A stretch of DNA of 64,000 nucleotides, taken from assembly GCA_024402135.1 (NCBI GenBank), contig JAKSJN010000003.1, positions 1 through 64,000 of the forward strand, given 5' to 3'. Each line of letters begins with the position of its first letter. Position 1 is the first letter of the stretch. The DNA comes from Bacteroidales bacterium. Lineage in GTDB: Bacteria > Bacteroidota > Bacteroidia > Bacteroidales > UBA932. The notes beneath the pieces were generated by a model. That model saw only the letters and a program-made list of their open reading frames with translations, had not been told where the DNA came from and did no database searches. The translations under genes were made by a program, and so were the position numbers. Shown in pieces: positions 32,351 through 41,293 of this stretch.

Positions 32351-33061
32351 CTATGACCGAAGGACAATATCGAGCATTGATACGCAGCGGTTCCTGAGGG
32401 CCTCCCTGTTATGCTCTGCGACAGCCTTGACAGCAGATGCACTGTTCTGCGAATGTGTCCTGGCGAGTACCATTCCGCCACCCAGGAAGGCACAGACATA
32501 AAGTCCGGAGCAGAATGATGCGACTCCAGCTGCGATGACAGCTCCATTGAGAGCCAGATGACCGATGCCCTGGACAGGCTTGCCGGCATAGAGATGACCG
32601 AGTCCAGGCACAGCAGACAACAGAAGAGCGGCATCTTCATTCCTCAGTCTGACGGGATGGGAAGCCATGAATGATTCTAGCTCGGTGCATGTTTCTCCGC
32701 TGAAGATCTGCATCAGCATCGCTTCGTTCAGCGTCGTTTCGAATTCCTCGTAGAGACCTGAATTGAGCTGGCAGCGCAAGATTCCGGACGTAACATCTCG
32801 CCTGGATTCACCATCCAGAAAGAACATCGGAATCCGGCCATACGTCTCAAGCGCTTCCGTCCAAAGTCCTGCGGTCTCCTGGCATGAAGCCTTTGCCATA
32901 AGAAGGCTGACTGCGTCTTCCGATGCACCGTCGTACAGCTGCAGTTCATATTCCGCAGCGGCAAATGCAAGACTGTCCAGGTCCTGCGCGTCAGCGGCCG
33001 AGATACTGAGGAATAGGCATGCTGACAGTAAAAAGAACAGCTGTTTTCCTTGCATTGTCAA
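32351..33061 (-). CDS. Secreted helical-repeat protein with C-terminal glycine-rich membrane hairpin
   Basis: A 236-residue protein with a signal peptide (FFLLSACLFLSISAADAQ). A TPR-like helical middle includes KASCQETAGLWTEALETYGRIP. A C-terminal hydrophobic pair begins LLLSAVPGLGHLYAGKPVQGIGHLALN. The PGxGxxYAGxxxxG motif also occurs in the next gene upstream (PGSGKIYAGNLREG). This suggests two diverged paralogues in tandem. The function is unknown to me; such pairs are typical of Bacteroidota envelope loci. It overlaps the upstream gene by 71 bp. Confidence 0.65.
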   Translation of the reverse strand: MTMQGKQLFFLLSACLFLSISAADAQDLDSLAFAAAEYELQLYDGASEDAVSLLMAKASCQETAGLWTEALETYGRIPMFFLDGESRRDVTSGILRCQLNSGLYEEFETTLNEAMLMQIFSGETCTELESFMASHPVRLRNEDAALLLSAVPGLGHLYAGKPVQGIGHLALNGAVIAAGVASFCSGLYVCAFLGGGMVLARTHSQNSASAVKAVAEHNREALRNRCVSMLDIVLRS

Positions 33062-33815
33062 TCAGTGTTTCTGTTGCGGAAACGCTCAGATAGCTTCCGT
33101 AGATATTTGCAGCATAGAAAAGACCGCTCACGGCAGCGAGACTGATGCTGCGCCAGTCCCCTGCCCCTTTCTTTGAAATGCACTCGGCAGTCATGCCTGC
33201 CAGAGCGCCGACTGTTATCAATGCCGACACTCCCTCGCGGAGATTTCCGGCATAGATCTTTCCTGATCCGGGAATTATCGCGGACATGGCCGCTGCCAAA
33301 GCCGGAGAATGATGTCGCCCGCTTTCGCTGTCCATCTGCCTTATCCCGTCCAGGATCCGGGCGGCATATGAAGCATATGGGGACGATTCCGGGACTGAAG
33401 CCATATAGGATTCCGCCTTTTCAACCTGCCTGACCGAAAGCGAGGCACATCCACGAAGGAAAGCAAGAGTATCGGATGGCGGGTACAGACCCTCGGCAAA
33501 GAGAAGAGGAAGGGCATCGATACTGCGTCCTCCCGAAATCATGTCACACAGGTAGTCGTAATCGATGCTGACTGCCCTTGGTCCCACACCTTCAGGGACG
33601 GCGAAGGACGGAATTTCCGCTAATGGAGTCAAGCCTGCGGCGGCAGCTCTGATACTCTCCATACGTCCTCCCTGCGAAATGCGGTTGGTGGACATTAAGC
33701 GGTCCGACATATAGAGCGGACCTTTTATCTTAGGCTGTGCAGAGACATTGACGACGAACCCTGACAACATCATGAATGCCGCCAGAATCACACATATGTA
33801 CCGCCCCTGCCTCAT
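32991..33815 (-). CDS. Secreted protein paralogous to the 32351 gene product
   Basis: A 274-residue protein. A signal peptide ends near VVNVSAQ. The middle is helical with TPR-like periodicity (FLRGCASLSVRQVEKAESYMASVP). The C-terminal hydrophobic segments open with AAAMSAIIPGSGKIYAGNLREGVS. It shares size, order and the PGxGxxYAG motif with its downstream neighbour but little else, so the pair is old or fast-evolving. The large overlap with the next gene (71 bp) implies translational coupling. No function can be assigned. Confidence 0.65.
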   Translation of the reverse strand: MRQGRYICVILAAFMMLSGFVVNVSAQPKIKGPLYMSDRLMSTNRISQGGRMESIRAAAAGLTPLAEIPSFAVPEGVGPRAVSIDYDYLCDMISGGRSIDALPLLFAEGLYPPSDTLAFLRGCASLSVRQVEKAESYMASVPESSPYASYAARILDGIRQMDSESGRHHSPALAAAMSAIIPGSGKIYAGNLREGVSALITVGALAGMTAECISKKGAGDWRSISLAAVSGLFYAANIYGSYLSVSATETLIDNARKTAVLFTVSMPIPQYLGR

Positions 33816-34559
33816 TTATTTTCTTCCGGAATCCACCACTTTCGCTCCAGATGGAACATCATAGTGAAACATCGGATCATCCACATCTACCTTAAGGTTC
33901 GAATAGATGTCGAGTTTCACGGTAGAATCGTTCTTCTCCTTGCCATAGGTAACCTCGGTTACACGCATAGGGAAAGCGAACGTGCCCTTCTTGGTGTACT
34001 GCGAGAAATATGTCTTGGTGATGACCTTGTCTTTCTTGTCGTAATATGCCGCGAAAACGGGAAGAAAGTCCTTGTATGCAATCTCGACTCTCTCGCATTT
34101 GCTTCCCGACTTGGTCGCCACATAGTTGCGGACGATGTATTCATCATCTTTTTTAGTGTCCTTGAGACGGAAGCCGTACTCTGACAGGCCAAGATCCTGG
34201 GCACCGCCGGTCGTGAAGACATACAGGAGTTCATCCTTTGGAGAGAACAGTCCCTGGGTGTCGGTCATGGCCTCATTGGACTGAGGGACATATACCCTGG
34301 TCACTCCGAGACGGTTGCTGATGATATAGAATTCGCCGCTGACAGACTTGTAATGCGACACGAAACCACCGTCATTGCGGCAGAATATGTTCTTGCTGAT
34401 GACAGTCTTCTTTCCTGCAGTCACCTGGCTTGTCTGGACATCTGCACTGACAAGCCTCTGAGCGTTGCCGATGCCGGTATTGAGCAGCAGCACGCACAGA
34501 ATCACGAGATAATCAAAAGGGCGACCTTTGCGGGCCGCCCTGTCTGTTCTTTCAACCAT
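33816..34559 (-). CDS. Secreted LolA-like protein (tentative)
   Basis: A 247-residue exported protein. A hydrophobic segment (YLVILCVLLLNTGIGNAQ, about residues 17-34) follows a basic start and probably acts as signal peptide. The rest is beta-rich: FYIISNRLGVTRVYVPQSNE, LLYVFTTGGAQDLGLSEYGF, VEIAYKDFLPVFAAYYDKKDKVITKTYF, then MRVTEVTYGK and MFHYDVPSGAKVVD. The last two resemble the final strands of LolA-fold carrier proteins. That fold binds lipoprotein acyl chains or other lipids. Assignment is by resemblance, not by a firm motif. Tight spacing with the two paralogues downstream suggests one operon. Confidence 0.5.
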   Translation of the reverse strand: MVERTDRAARKGRPFDYLVILCVLLLNTGIGNAQRLVSADVQTSQVTAGKKTVISKNIFCRNDGGFVSHYKSVSGEFYIISNRLGVTRVYVPQSNEAMTDTQGLFSPKDELLYVFTTGGAQDLGLSEYGFRLKDTKKDDEYIVRNYVATKSGSKCERVEIAYKDFLPVFAAYYDKKDKVITKTYFSQYTKKGTFAFPMRVTEVTYGKEKNDSTVKLDIYSNLKVDVDDPMFHYDVPSGAKVVDSGRK

Positions 34560-34562
34560 CGG

Positions 34563-34964
34563 CTAGAGCCACATAATGAATGAAGGGTTACCGATGTATG
34601 AAGCACTGCCCTCAACGATATCGAGAAGCAGCATGATCCAGTCTACGAGAGGAATGATGCCGAAGATACCACCAAAGGTGATGATGTAAAGCAGTACGTT
34701 GATCGCTCTGGTACCAAGGATAAGACGATGGATACCGAAACCGCCGAGACCTACAGTGTCAAGAACAAAGGCTACGATAGTCTTGGTCTGACCGTCTGAT
34801 GATGAAAGGCCTGCAGCAGCGGTAGCGCTGGTTGCAGCTGGAGCAACCATCTCAGCCTCTGCGAAGAGTGCGTCAACAGATGCGTCGCTGATCTCATAAG
34901 ATGCAGCCTTGGCAGCGAAAGTGAATGCCACCATTGCAACGAGGATTGCGAAAATCTTCTTCAT
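34563..34964 (-). CDS. Small secreted/membrane protein with TM2-like domain
   Basis: A 133-residue protein. The signal peptide (MKKIFAILVAMVAFTFAAKA) is followed by a short Ala/Ser-rich linker and a TM2-type hairpin: KTIVAFVLDTVGLGGFGIHRLILG, then LYIITFGGIFGIIPLVDWIMLLL. The usual TM2 motif GxxGxHRFYxG appears as GGFGIHRLILG. TM2 proteins have no single known function. It lies 26 bp after the FKBP start region on the same strand and may be co-transcribed with the LolA-like gene. Confidence 0.7.
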   Translation of the reverse strand: MKKIFAILVAMVAFTFAAKAASYEISDASVDALFAEAEMVAPAATSATAAAGLSSSDGQTKTIVAFVLDTVGLGGFGIHRLILGTRAINVLLYIITFGGIFGIIPLVDWIMLLLDIVEGSASYIGNPSFIMWL

Positions 34965-34990
34965 ATCTTAAAAATCTAGGGTTAATCAGA

Positions 34991-35596
34991 TTAAAGAACC
35001 TCGAGGAGTTCAACCTTGAAGACAAGAGCTGCACATGGAGGAATGCTGCCGTGAGCGCCAGTCTCACCGTAAGCGAGCTGGTAAGGGATATAGAGCTCCC
35101 ACTCTGAGCCCTCAGCCATGAGCTGAAGAGCCTCGGTCCAGCCAGCGATTACCTGGTTTACACCGAATACGGCTGGTTCTCCGCGCTTGATAGAGCTGTC
35201 GAAGATCTGACCGTCGGTGAAAGTACCCTCGTAATGGCAGCGCACCTTTGAAGTGCGGCCCGGCTTCTTGCCGTTGCCCTCCTTGAGAACCTTGTACTGC
35301 AGACCGCTCTCGAGCACTACAACGCCGTCCTTCTTGGCATTGGCTGCGAGGAAAGCCTCACCTTCAGCCTTCATGGCGCTTGCCATCTCAGCCTGTGCGG
35401 CAGCCTCAGCGGCTTCTGTCTCCTGGAAGAACTTTGTGAGAACCTCGTTTGCCTCCTCGAAAGAGATGGCAGGCTGTTTTCCCTCAAGTCCATCCTTCAC
35501 TGCAGCAGCGAAGTCATCGCAATTGAGATTGCTGACTCCTGACTGAAGCAGGTTCTGGGCGATGCTCATGCCCAATGCGTAACTGAGCTTATCCAT
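34991..35596 (-). CDS. FKBP-type peptidyl-prolyl cis-trans isomerase (Mip-like)
   Basis: A 201-residue protein with the Mip/FkpA arrangement. An N-terminal helical dimerisation segment (DKLSYALGMSIAQNLLQSGV) and a long Ala/Glu-rich helix end near residue 105. The FKBP domain follows: VRCHYEGTFTDGQIFDSS, VIAGWTEALQLMAEGS and IPYQLAYGE. No signal peptide is visible, so it may be cytoplasmic, unlike FkpA. It is encoded 12 bp after the fba stop on the same strand. Confidence 0.88.
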   Translation of the reverse strand: MDKLSYALGMSIAQNLLQSGVSNLNCDDFAAAVKDGLEGKQPAISFEEANEVLTKFFQETEAAEAAAQAEMASAMKAEGEAFLAANAKKDGVVVLESGLQYKVLKEGNGKKPGRTSKVRCHYEGTFTDGQIFDSSIKRGEPAVFGVNQVIAGWTEALQLMAEGSEWELYIPYQLAYGETGAHGSIPPCAALVFKVELLEVL

Positions 35597-35608
35597 TCCG
35601 GAAATGAA

Positions 35609-36607
35609 TTATGCCTGGTCGTTTGAACCGAGAACCTCCACGATCTTGTGGATGTACATCTTCTTCATGTTGTCACGTGCAGGGGTGAGGTACTGACGTG
35701 GATCGAAGTGTGATGGGTTCTCAGCGAGGTGCTTGCGTACTGCAGCGGTCATTGCAAGACGTGAGTCAGAGTCGATGTTGATCTTGCATACTGCGCTCTT
35801 TGAAGCCTCACGGAGTTGCTCCTCAGGAATACCTACTGCATCAGGAAGCTTGCCGCCGAATGCGTTGATGGTGTCAACCTCGTCCTGTGGAACTGATGAT
35901 GAGCCGTGGAGAACGATAGGGAATCCAGGAAGCTTAGCCTCGATCTCGTGGAGAACGTCGAATGCGAGTGGAGGTGGAACGAGCTTGCCGGTCTTAGGGT
36001 CACGGGTGCACTGCTCTGGAGTGAACTTGTAAGCACCGTGTGAGGTACCGATAGAGATTGCGAGTGAGTCGCAACCGGTACGGGTAGCGAAGTCGATAAC
36101 TTCCTCTGGCTTGGTATAGTGTGACTCAGCTGCAGAAACCTCGTCCTCAACACCTGCGAGAACGCCGAGCTCAGCCTCTACGGTTACGTCGAACTGATGA
36201 GCGTACTCAACCACCTTCTTGGTGAGAGCGATGTTCTCCTCGTATGGAAGGTGAGAAGCGTCGATCATTACTGAAGAGAAACCAGTGTCAACACAGTCCT
36301 TGCAGGTCTCGAAGCTGTCACCGTGGTCGAGGTGAAGAACGATCTGTGGGTTCTCCCAACCGAGCTCCTTTGCGTAAGCGACTGCACCCTCTGCCATGTA
36401 GCGGAGAAGAGTAGCGTTAGCGTACTTGCGTGCGCCCTTTGATACCTGGAGAATAACTGGGGACTTGGTCTCAGCTGCAGCCATTACGATAGCCTGGAGC
36501 TGCTCCATGTTGTTGAAGTTGAATGCAGGGATTGCATAGCCACCCTTCACTGCCTTTGCGAACATATCTCTGGTGTTCACGAGGCCGAGTTCTTTGTAAG
36601 AAACCAT
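35609..36607 (-). CDS. fba: Class II fructose-bisphosphate aldolase
   Basis: A zinc aldolase of glycolysis/gluconeogenesis that splits fructose-1,6-bisphosphate. It has 332 residues from the chosen Met (MVSYKELGLVN). Zinc and catalytic motifs are QIVLHLDHGDSFETCKDCVDTGFSSVMID (about 80-108), TVEAELGVLAG, LAISIGTSHGAYKF, and FPIVLHGSSSVP. The 15 residues of the longer frame (to 36652) overlap the divergent gmk promoter region and are not conserved-looking. Confidence 0.93.
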   Translation of the reverse strand: MVSYKELGLVNTRDMFAKAVKGGYAIPAFNFNNMEQLQAIVMAAAETKSPVILQVSKGARKYANATLLRYMAEGAVAYAKELGWENPQIVLHLDHGDSFETCKDCVDTGFSSVMIDASHLPYEENIALTKKVVEYAHQFDVTVEAELGVLAGVEDEVSAAESHYTKPEEVIDFATRTGCDSLAISIGTSHGAYKFTPEQCTRDPKTGKLVPPPLAFDVLHEIEAKLPGFPIVLHGSSSVPQDEVDTINAFGGKLPDAVGIPEEQLREASKSAVCKINIDSDSRLAMTAAVRKHLAENPSHFDPRQYLTPARDNMKKMYIHKIVEVLGSNDQA

Positions 36608-36684
36608 AATTGTTATTTGTTTAAGATTTTGTGTTCGTTTAAATCTTGGCAAATTTAACTATTTTTGTGGAAAATTCAGCAAAC

Positions 36685-37254
36685 ATGGCCAACAAAACAC
36701 TTATATTCTCCGCTCCTTCAGGCTCCGGAAAAAGCACCGTGGTAAACCACATACTCTCGCTGCATCCAGAGGTAGAATTCTCTATCTCAGCGACATCCCG
36801 GGCTCCTCGTGGAGAAGAGAAGAACGGTGTGGAATATCATTTCTTCAGCACGGAAGAGTTCCGTGAACTCATCGAGAAGGACAGCTTCGTAGAATACGAG
36901 GAAGTGTATCCAGGCCGTTTCTACGGCACTCTCAAGTCCGAAGTCGAAAGAATATGGAGCAAGGACCATGTGATCATCTTCGATGTCGATGTCAAGGGTG
37001 GAGTGAACCTCAAGAAGTACTTCGGAGAAACCGCGCTTTCAGTATTCATCCAGGCGCCATCGGTAGAAGTGCTCCGCGAGAGGCTGATCGGCCGCGGGAC
37101 GGACAGCATGGAGGAAATCGAGAAAAGAGTCGCAAAGGCATCCGAAGAGATGACCTATGCCGACAAGTTTGACTACGTGCTTATCAATGACGACCTCGCA
37201 ACCGCATTCGCGGAGATAGAGAAAGTTGTTGACGACTTCCTCGCCGACCACTGA
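36685..37254 (+). CDS. gmk: Guanylate kinase
   Basis: Phosphorylates GMP to GDP with ATP. It has 189 residues, starting MANKTLIFSAPSGSGKST with the P-loop at 8-16. SISATSRAPRGEEKNGVEYHF is the GMP-binding region, followed by EVYPGRFYGT, VIFDVDVKGG and the lid region RLIGRGTDS. The start at 36685 is chosen over an in-frame ATG 39 bp upstream, because homologues begin just before the P-loop strand. A -7-like TATTTTTG lies at 36660-36667. It ends in TGA immediately followed, in the same frame, by nadD. Confidence 0.93.
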   Translation: MANKTLIFSAPSGSGKSTVVNHILSLHPEVEFSISATSRAPRGEEKNGVEYHFFSTEEFRELIEKDSFVEYEEVYPGRFYGTLKSEVERIWSKDHVIIFDVDVKGGVNLKKYFGETALSVFIQAPSVEVLRERLIGRGTDSMEEIEKRVAKASEEMTYADKFDYVLINDDLATAFAEIEKVVDDFLADH

Positions 37255-37821
37255 AGGCCAAAGAAGAGGATCGCAGTCTATTCCGGTTCCTTCAATCCGT
37301 TGCATACAGGCCATCAGGCCATAATGGAGAGGCTGACGGGCGAAGGCGGCTTCGACTGGGTATATCTCATTGTCTCGCCACAGAATCCGTTCAAGTCAGC
37401 CGAGAACAACCTGACCGGCCGCGACCGCTATGAGGCAGCAGTCCAGGCTGTCTGCAGGCATCCGGAGCTTCGCGTATGGGTTGACGACATCGAGCTCGGC
37501 ATGGAGCCACCTCATTATACCATCCGAACATTGGACGCTCTCCGCGAAAGAGAGCCGGAATGCGAATTCACCCTCGTCATCGGTGCCGACAACCTCGTCC
37601 GTTTCGCGAGCTGGAAGGAGCACAGCAGGATTCTTCTTGAATACGGAATAGCCGTGTTCCCTCGCGAAGGATTCGACATGGACTTCTATATCGGTCAGCT
37701 TATGCAGGAGAACCCGGAGTACCGTATCAGAAAGGTGGAGGCTCCTCTCGTAACGATCTCCTCGACCGAGATAAGGGACGGCCTCGCCGAAGGACGCGAC
37801 ATGTCGGACTGGCTGATGTAA
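37255..37821 (+). CDS. nadD: Nicotinate-nucleotide adenylyltransferase, no normal start codon
   Basis: NadD adenylates nicotinic acid mononucleotide in NAD synthesis. The nucleotidyltransferase signature GSFNPLHTGH lies within the first 20 codons after the gmk stop. FEYTxVIG-like FTLVIGADNLVRFASWKEH and the C-terminal ISSTEIRDGLAEG complete the family pattern. No ATG, GTG or TTG lies between the gmk TGA (37252-37254) and the signature. The first codon after the stop is AGG (37255), one base from ATG, and would give MPKKRIAVYSG. The first available TTG (37300) is inside the signature and would remove GSFNP. So the gene is initiated at a rare codon, read through from gmk, mutated, or miscalled by one base. 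Confidence 0.8.
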   Translation, partial: RPKKRIAVYSGSFNPLHTGHQAIMERLTGEGGFDWVYLIVSPQNPFKSAENNLTGRDRYEAAVQAVCRHPELRVWVDDIELGMEPPHYTIRTLDALREREPECEFTLVIGADNLVRFASWKEHSRILLEYGIAVFPREGFDMDFYIGQLMQENPEYRIRKVEAPLVTISSTEIRDGLAEGRDMSDWLM

Positions 37822-37829
37822 AAAATAAC

Positions 37830-37861
37830 GAAAGAGGGAGCGCTTTGGCGCTCCCTCTTTC
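37830..37861. terminator. Bidirectional terminator between nadD and dnaK
   Basis: A perfect 14-bp stem GAAAGAGGGAGCGC/GCGCTCCCTCTTTC with a TTTG loop. A-rich and T-rich flanks serve both convergent genes. Confidence 0.9.
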
Positions 37862-37878
37862 GTCTACATATGTTGATC

Positions 37879-39768
37879 TTACTGCTCATCTGGTGCCTCA
37901 GGACCGTTTGATGGTCCCTGTGGGCCGCCCTGGAATGGGCCCTGAGGGCCTGCCTGGCCAGCCTGCGCAGCCTTTGCCATGTCCTCTGAAGCAGCATGCC
38001 ATGCAGCCTCGAGCTCTGCATTGTACTTGTCGATGTCTGCGAGGTTCTTCTCGTCAACAGCCTTCTTGAGGTTCTGGTTGGCAGTCTCGATGGCAGACTT
38101 CTTCTCTGCAGGAATCTTGTCGCCGTACTCCTTGAGGTTCTTCTCGGTCTGGAATACCATTGCGTCAGCGTTGTTGATCTTCTCTACGCGCTCCTTGGCC
38201 TCCTTGTCGGCAGCCTCGTTAGCCTTTGCCTCGTCACGCATTCTCTGGATCTCGTCATCGCTGAGACCTGAAGAAGCCTCGATGCGGATGTTCTGAGCCT
38301 TGCCTGTAGCCTTGTCGGTAGCGGAAACATTGAGGATACCGTTGGCGTCGATATTGAAGGTCACCTCGATCTGAGGTATTCCACGTGGAGCAGGTGCGAT
38401 GCCGTCGAGGTTGAACTCGCCGATGAGCTTGTTGTCCTTAGCCATCGGACGCTCGCCCTGGAGGACACGTACCTGTACTGAAGGCTGGTTGTCAGCTGCG
38501 GTCGAGAATACCTGTGACTTCTTTGCAGGGATGGTGGTATTTGACTCGATGAGCTTGGTCATCACGCCTCCGAGGGTCTCGATACCGAGTGAAAGCGGAG
38601 TCACATCAAGGAGGAGGACATCCTTCACGTCACCTGCGAGGACACCACCCTGGATTGAAGCACCGATAGCGACAACCTCATCCGGATTCACGCTGCGGTT
38701 AGGCTCCTTGCCGAAGAACTGCTTTACAATCTCCTGTACCTTAGGGATACGGGTTGAACCTCCTACGAGGAGTACCTCGTCAATGTCTGATGAGTTGAGA
38801 CGGGCATCTGCGAGAGCCTTGCGGCATGGCTCGATACATCTCTGGAACAGGTCGTCGCAGAGCATCTCGAACTTTGCGCGGGTAAGTGTCTTGACAAGGT
38901 GCTTAGGAACACCATCAACAGGCATGATGTAAGGAAGGTTGATCTCTGCCGAACTCTGGCTTGAGAGCTCGATCTTTGCCTTCTCGGCAGCCTCCTTGAG
39001 GCGCTGGAGAGCCATAGGATCCTTCTTGAGGTCGATTCCGCCGTTCTCCATTGCGAATTCGCGTGCGAGCCAGTCGATGATAGCCTGATCGAAATCGTCA
39101 CCGCCAAGATGGGTGTCACCGTTGGTTGAACGAACCTCGAATACACCGTCGCCGAGCTCGAGGATAGAGATATCGAAGGTACCGCCACCGAGGTCGAATA
39201 CTGCGACCTTGCAGTTCTGGTCCTTCTTGTCAAGACCGTATGCGAGAGCTGCTGCGGTAGGCTCGTTGATGATACGCTTTACATCGAGACCTGCAATGCG
39301 GCCGGCCTCCTTGGTTGCCTGACGCTGGCTGTCGCTGAAGTATGCAGGCACGGTGATGACTGCCTCGGTAACGTCCTGACGGAGATAGTCTTCTGCAATC
39401 TTCTTCATCTTCTGGAGAATGATTGCCGAGATCTCCTGTGGAGTGTAGAGACGGCCGTCGATGTCTACTCGTGGAGTATTGTTGTCACCCTTCACTACCT
39501 TGTAAGGGACGCGTGCGATCTCGGCCTGAACCTGATCGTAGGTCTCACCCATGAAACGCTTGATAGAGTAGATGGTGTTGTGAGGGTTGGTGATTGACTG
39601 ACGCTTTGCAGGGCTTCCTACCTTGCGCTCGCCGCCTTCTGCGAAAGCAACGACTGAAGGAGTGGTTCTCTGACCTTCATTGTTGATGATGACGGTAGGC
39701 TGATTGCCTTCCATTACGGATACACATGAATTGGTAGTACCCAAATCGATTCCAATGATCTTTCCCAT
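37879..39768 (-). CDS. dnaK: Chaperone DnaK (Hsp70)
   Basis: Hsp70 ATPase that binds exposed hydrophobic peptides with DnaJ and GrpE. It has 629 residues. The opening [20 protein letters not shown], the ATPase motifs [33 protein letters not shown] and [14 protein letters not shown], and the linker [18 protein letters not shown] are present. The tail is Gly/Pro/Gln-rich ([13 protein letters not shown]) instead of the usual EEVD-like acidic end. The start codon is clear. dnaJ and grpE are not adjacent. Confidence 0.97.
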   Translation of the reverse strand: MGKIIGIDLGTTNSCVSVMEGNQPTVIINNEGQRTTPSVVAFAEGGERKVGSPAKRQSITNPHNTIYSIKRFMGETYDQVQAEIARVPYKVVKGDNNTPRVDIDGRLYTPQEISAIILQKMKKIAEDYLRQDVTEAVITVPAYFSDSQRQATKEAGRIAGLDVKRIINEPTAAALAYGLDKKDQNCKVAVFDLGGGTFDISILELGDGVFEVRSTNGDTHLGGDDFDQAIIDWLAREFAMENGGIDLKKDPMALQRLKEAAEKAKIELSSQSSAEINLPYIMPVDGVPKHLVKTLTRAKFEMLCDDLFQRCIEPCRKALADARLNSSDIDEVLLVGGSTRIPKVQEIVKQFFGKEPNRSVNPDEVVAIGASIQGGVLAGDVKDVLLLDVTPLSLGIETLGGVMTKLIESNTTIPAKKSQVFSTAADNQPSVQVRVLQGERPMAKDNKLIGEFNLDGIAPAPRGIPQIEVTFNIDANGILNVSATDKATGKAQNIRIEASSGLSDDEIQRMRDEAKANEAADKEAKERVEKINNADAMVFQTEKNLKEYGDKIPAEKKSAIETANQNLKKAVDEKNLADIDKYNAELEAAWHAASEDMAKAAQAGQAGPQGPFQGGPQGPSNGPEAPDEQ

Positions 39769-39882
39769 GATTCTTATACTGTTTTGTTTCTTTTCAAACC
39801 AACCCGGTTCCTTGACCGGGACACATGAGAAATATCAAAAGATTTGCCATTCGGTCATCACTGACAAAATGGCAGAAAAGAT

Positions 39883-40593
39883 TTATTCAACGCCCTTCCA
39901 GGCTGACGGAACCGGCGCAGTTATGTCAATTTCGACCTTCTTCACCGGGTGTATGAAGCGGACATTGCGAGAATGCAGGCTTATGCCACCGTCCGGATTG
40001 GAACGCGGTGCACCGTATTTGAGATCACCTTTGATGGCACAGCCCATGCCGGCCAGCTGGCAACGTATCTGGTGATGGCGGCCGGTAAGCAGCTCGACCT
40101 CAAGCAAGTGATATCGGTCGGTGCTGCGTAGGTAGCGCCAGTTCAGCTTGGCGAGCTTGGTCTCGCTGCCGGGTTTCGGTCCCTTTACGATAAAGGACTT
40201 GTTCATCTTCTCGTTCCTCTGCATCCAATTTTCGAGATGGCCGGACTCGGCGGCGGGCCTGTCACAGCAGAGAGCCCAATAAGTTTTATGGACATCGGAA
40301 CTGCGGAACATCTCAGAGAGTCTTTCGAGAGCCTTGCTGGTCTTGGCGAACATGGTGATGCCGCTCACTGGCCTGTCCAGACGGTGAGGGATGCCCATGA
40401 ACACCTTGCCCGGCTTGGAATCACGCTGAGCGATGAACGCCTTCAGCGTATCCGCCAGGCACTCGTCCCCGGTCTTGTCCCCCTGGACGATCTCCCCCAC
40501 TCTCTTGTTGATGATGAGAATGTGATTGTCTTCGTACAGAATGCGACTTTCCAGGTCAGCGTATTCTTCTTTTCCGAGTGTTCTGTATTCCAT
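39883..40593 (-). CDS. RluA-family RNA pseudouridine synthase
   Basis: A 236-residue enzyme that isomerises uridine in rRNA or tRNA. The catalytic motif reads HRLDRPVSGITMFAKTS (about residue 70), the family's HRLDxxTSG with Val for Thr; the catalytic Asp is present. LLTGRHHQIRCQLAGMGCAIKGDLKYGA is the second signature. There is no S4 domain, so it resembles the short RluA/RluC-like group of Bacteroidota. The target site is unknown. A TAATTTTG -7-like element (40605-40598 on the minus strand) lies right before the start, so the transcript could be nearly leaderless. Confidence 0.88.
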   Translation of the reverse strand: MEYRTLGKEEYADLESRILYEDNHILIINKRVGEIVQGDKTGDECLADTLKAFIAQRDSKPGKVFMGIPHRLDRPVSGITMFAKTSKALERLSEMFRSSDVHKTYWALCCDRPAAESGHLENWMQRNEKMNKSFIVKGPKPGSETKLAKLNWRYLRSTDRYHLLEVELLTGRHHQIRCQLAGMGCAIKGDLKYGAPRSNPDGGISLHSRNVRFIHPVKKVEIDITAPVPSAWKGVE

Positions 40594-40687
40594 ACGGCAA
40601 AATTACACATTTTTCTATTACGTACGCACGCTATGGCTTGATAATTGAGGCGCCATGGAACCTTGGAAAAACCAATCAACCATCATA

Positions 40688-41293
40688 ATGAAAAAGAGAA
40701 TCATTACAGTCATCGCTACCATGATGGTAGCTGGTCTGGCCGCTTTCGCGCAGCCAGGCGGATTCGGAGGTGGAATGCCTCCTATGTTCAACATGGGCAA
40801 CAGCTCGGAGGAAACACTTTCTCCAAAGGAGCGTGCGACTCAGGAGACTGATGCGCTCAAGGCAAGGCTCGGTCTCGACGACAAGCAGTACAAGAAAATC
40901 TTCACTATGCTGAAGAACGAATATACAGCGGAAGCTAACCGCAGCTCGATGGGCGGCGGCTTCGGAGGCGGAATGCCGATGGGTGGTGGAATGCCACCGA
41001 TGGGCGGCGGCGGTTTTGGCGGCGGCATGCCGATGGGAGGCCCTATGGGTGGAGGAAGCTTCAACCCGTCAGACATGGCCAACACAGCATTCGACGCCAC
41101 CATGCAGCGCGAAGCCAAGAAGAATGAGGCACGCGCAAAGAAGTTCTCCAAGATTCTCACTCCTGAGCAGTTCAAGCAGTGGGAGCTCTATAACGAGGAA
41201 GTCCTTCAGCAGAAGGCCGAAGAGGCACGCCAGAACGCTGTAGAGATGCAGAAGCAGATGGAAGAGTTCCGCAAGCAGTTCGAAGGTCTTTAG
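40688..41293 (+). CDS. Secreted Met/Gly-rich protein, DUF4890/Spy-like (tentative)
   Basis: A 201-residue protein with a signal peptide (KKRIITVIATMMVAGLAAFAQ). An N-terminal helical segment KERATQETDALKARLGLDDKQYKKIFTML recalls DUF4890/Spy-like helices. The middle Gly/Met/Pro-rich region (about residues 85-125) has repeated GGGMPMGG units, and a charged helical end follows (NEARAKKFSKILTPEQFKQWELYNEEV, then Gln/Glu/Lys-rich). Spy-like proteins are periplasmic chaperones. The Met-rich middle could bind Cu or Ag, or could be a flexible spacer. The same GGGMPMGGG words occur in the tail of the OMP at 49549. It converges with the AraC gene and overlaps it by 4 bp. Confidence 0.6.
   Translation: MKKRIITVIATMMVAGLAAFAQPGGFGGGMPPMFNMGNSSEETLSPKERATQETDALKARLGLDDKQYKKIFTMLKNEYTAEANRSSMGGGFGGGMPMGGGMPPMGGGGFGGGMPMGGPMGGGSFNPSDMANTAFDATMQREAKKNEARAKKFSKILTPEQFKQWELYNEEVLQQKAEEARQNAVEMQKQMEEFRKQFEGL

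Noticed and set aside
37252-37254. Genome-wide recoding of TGA
   Set aside because: Only this site suggests it; other genes in the window read normally with code 11, so a local explanation is more likely.
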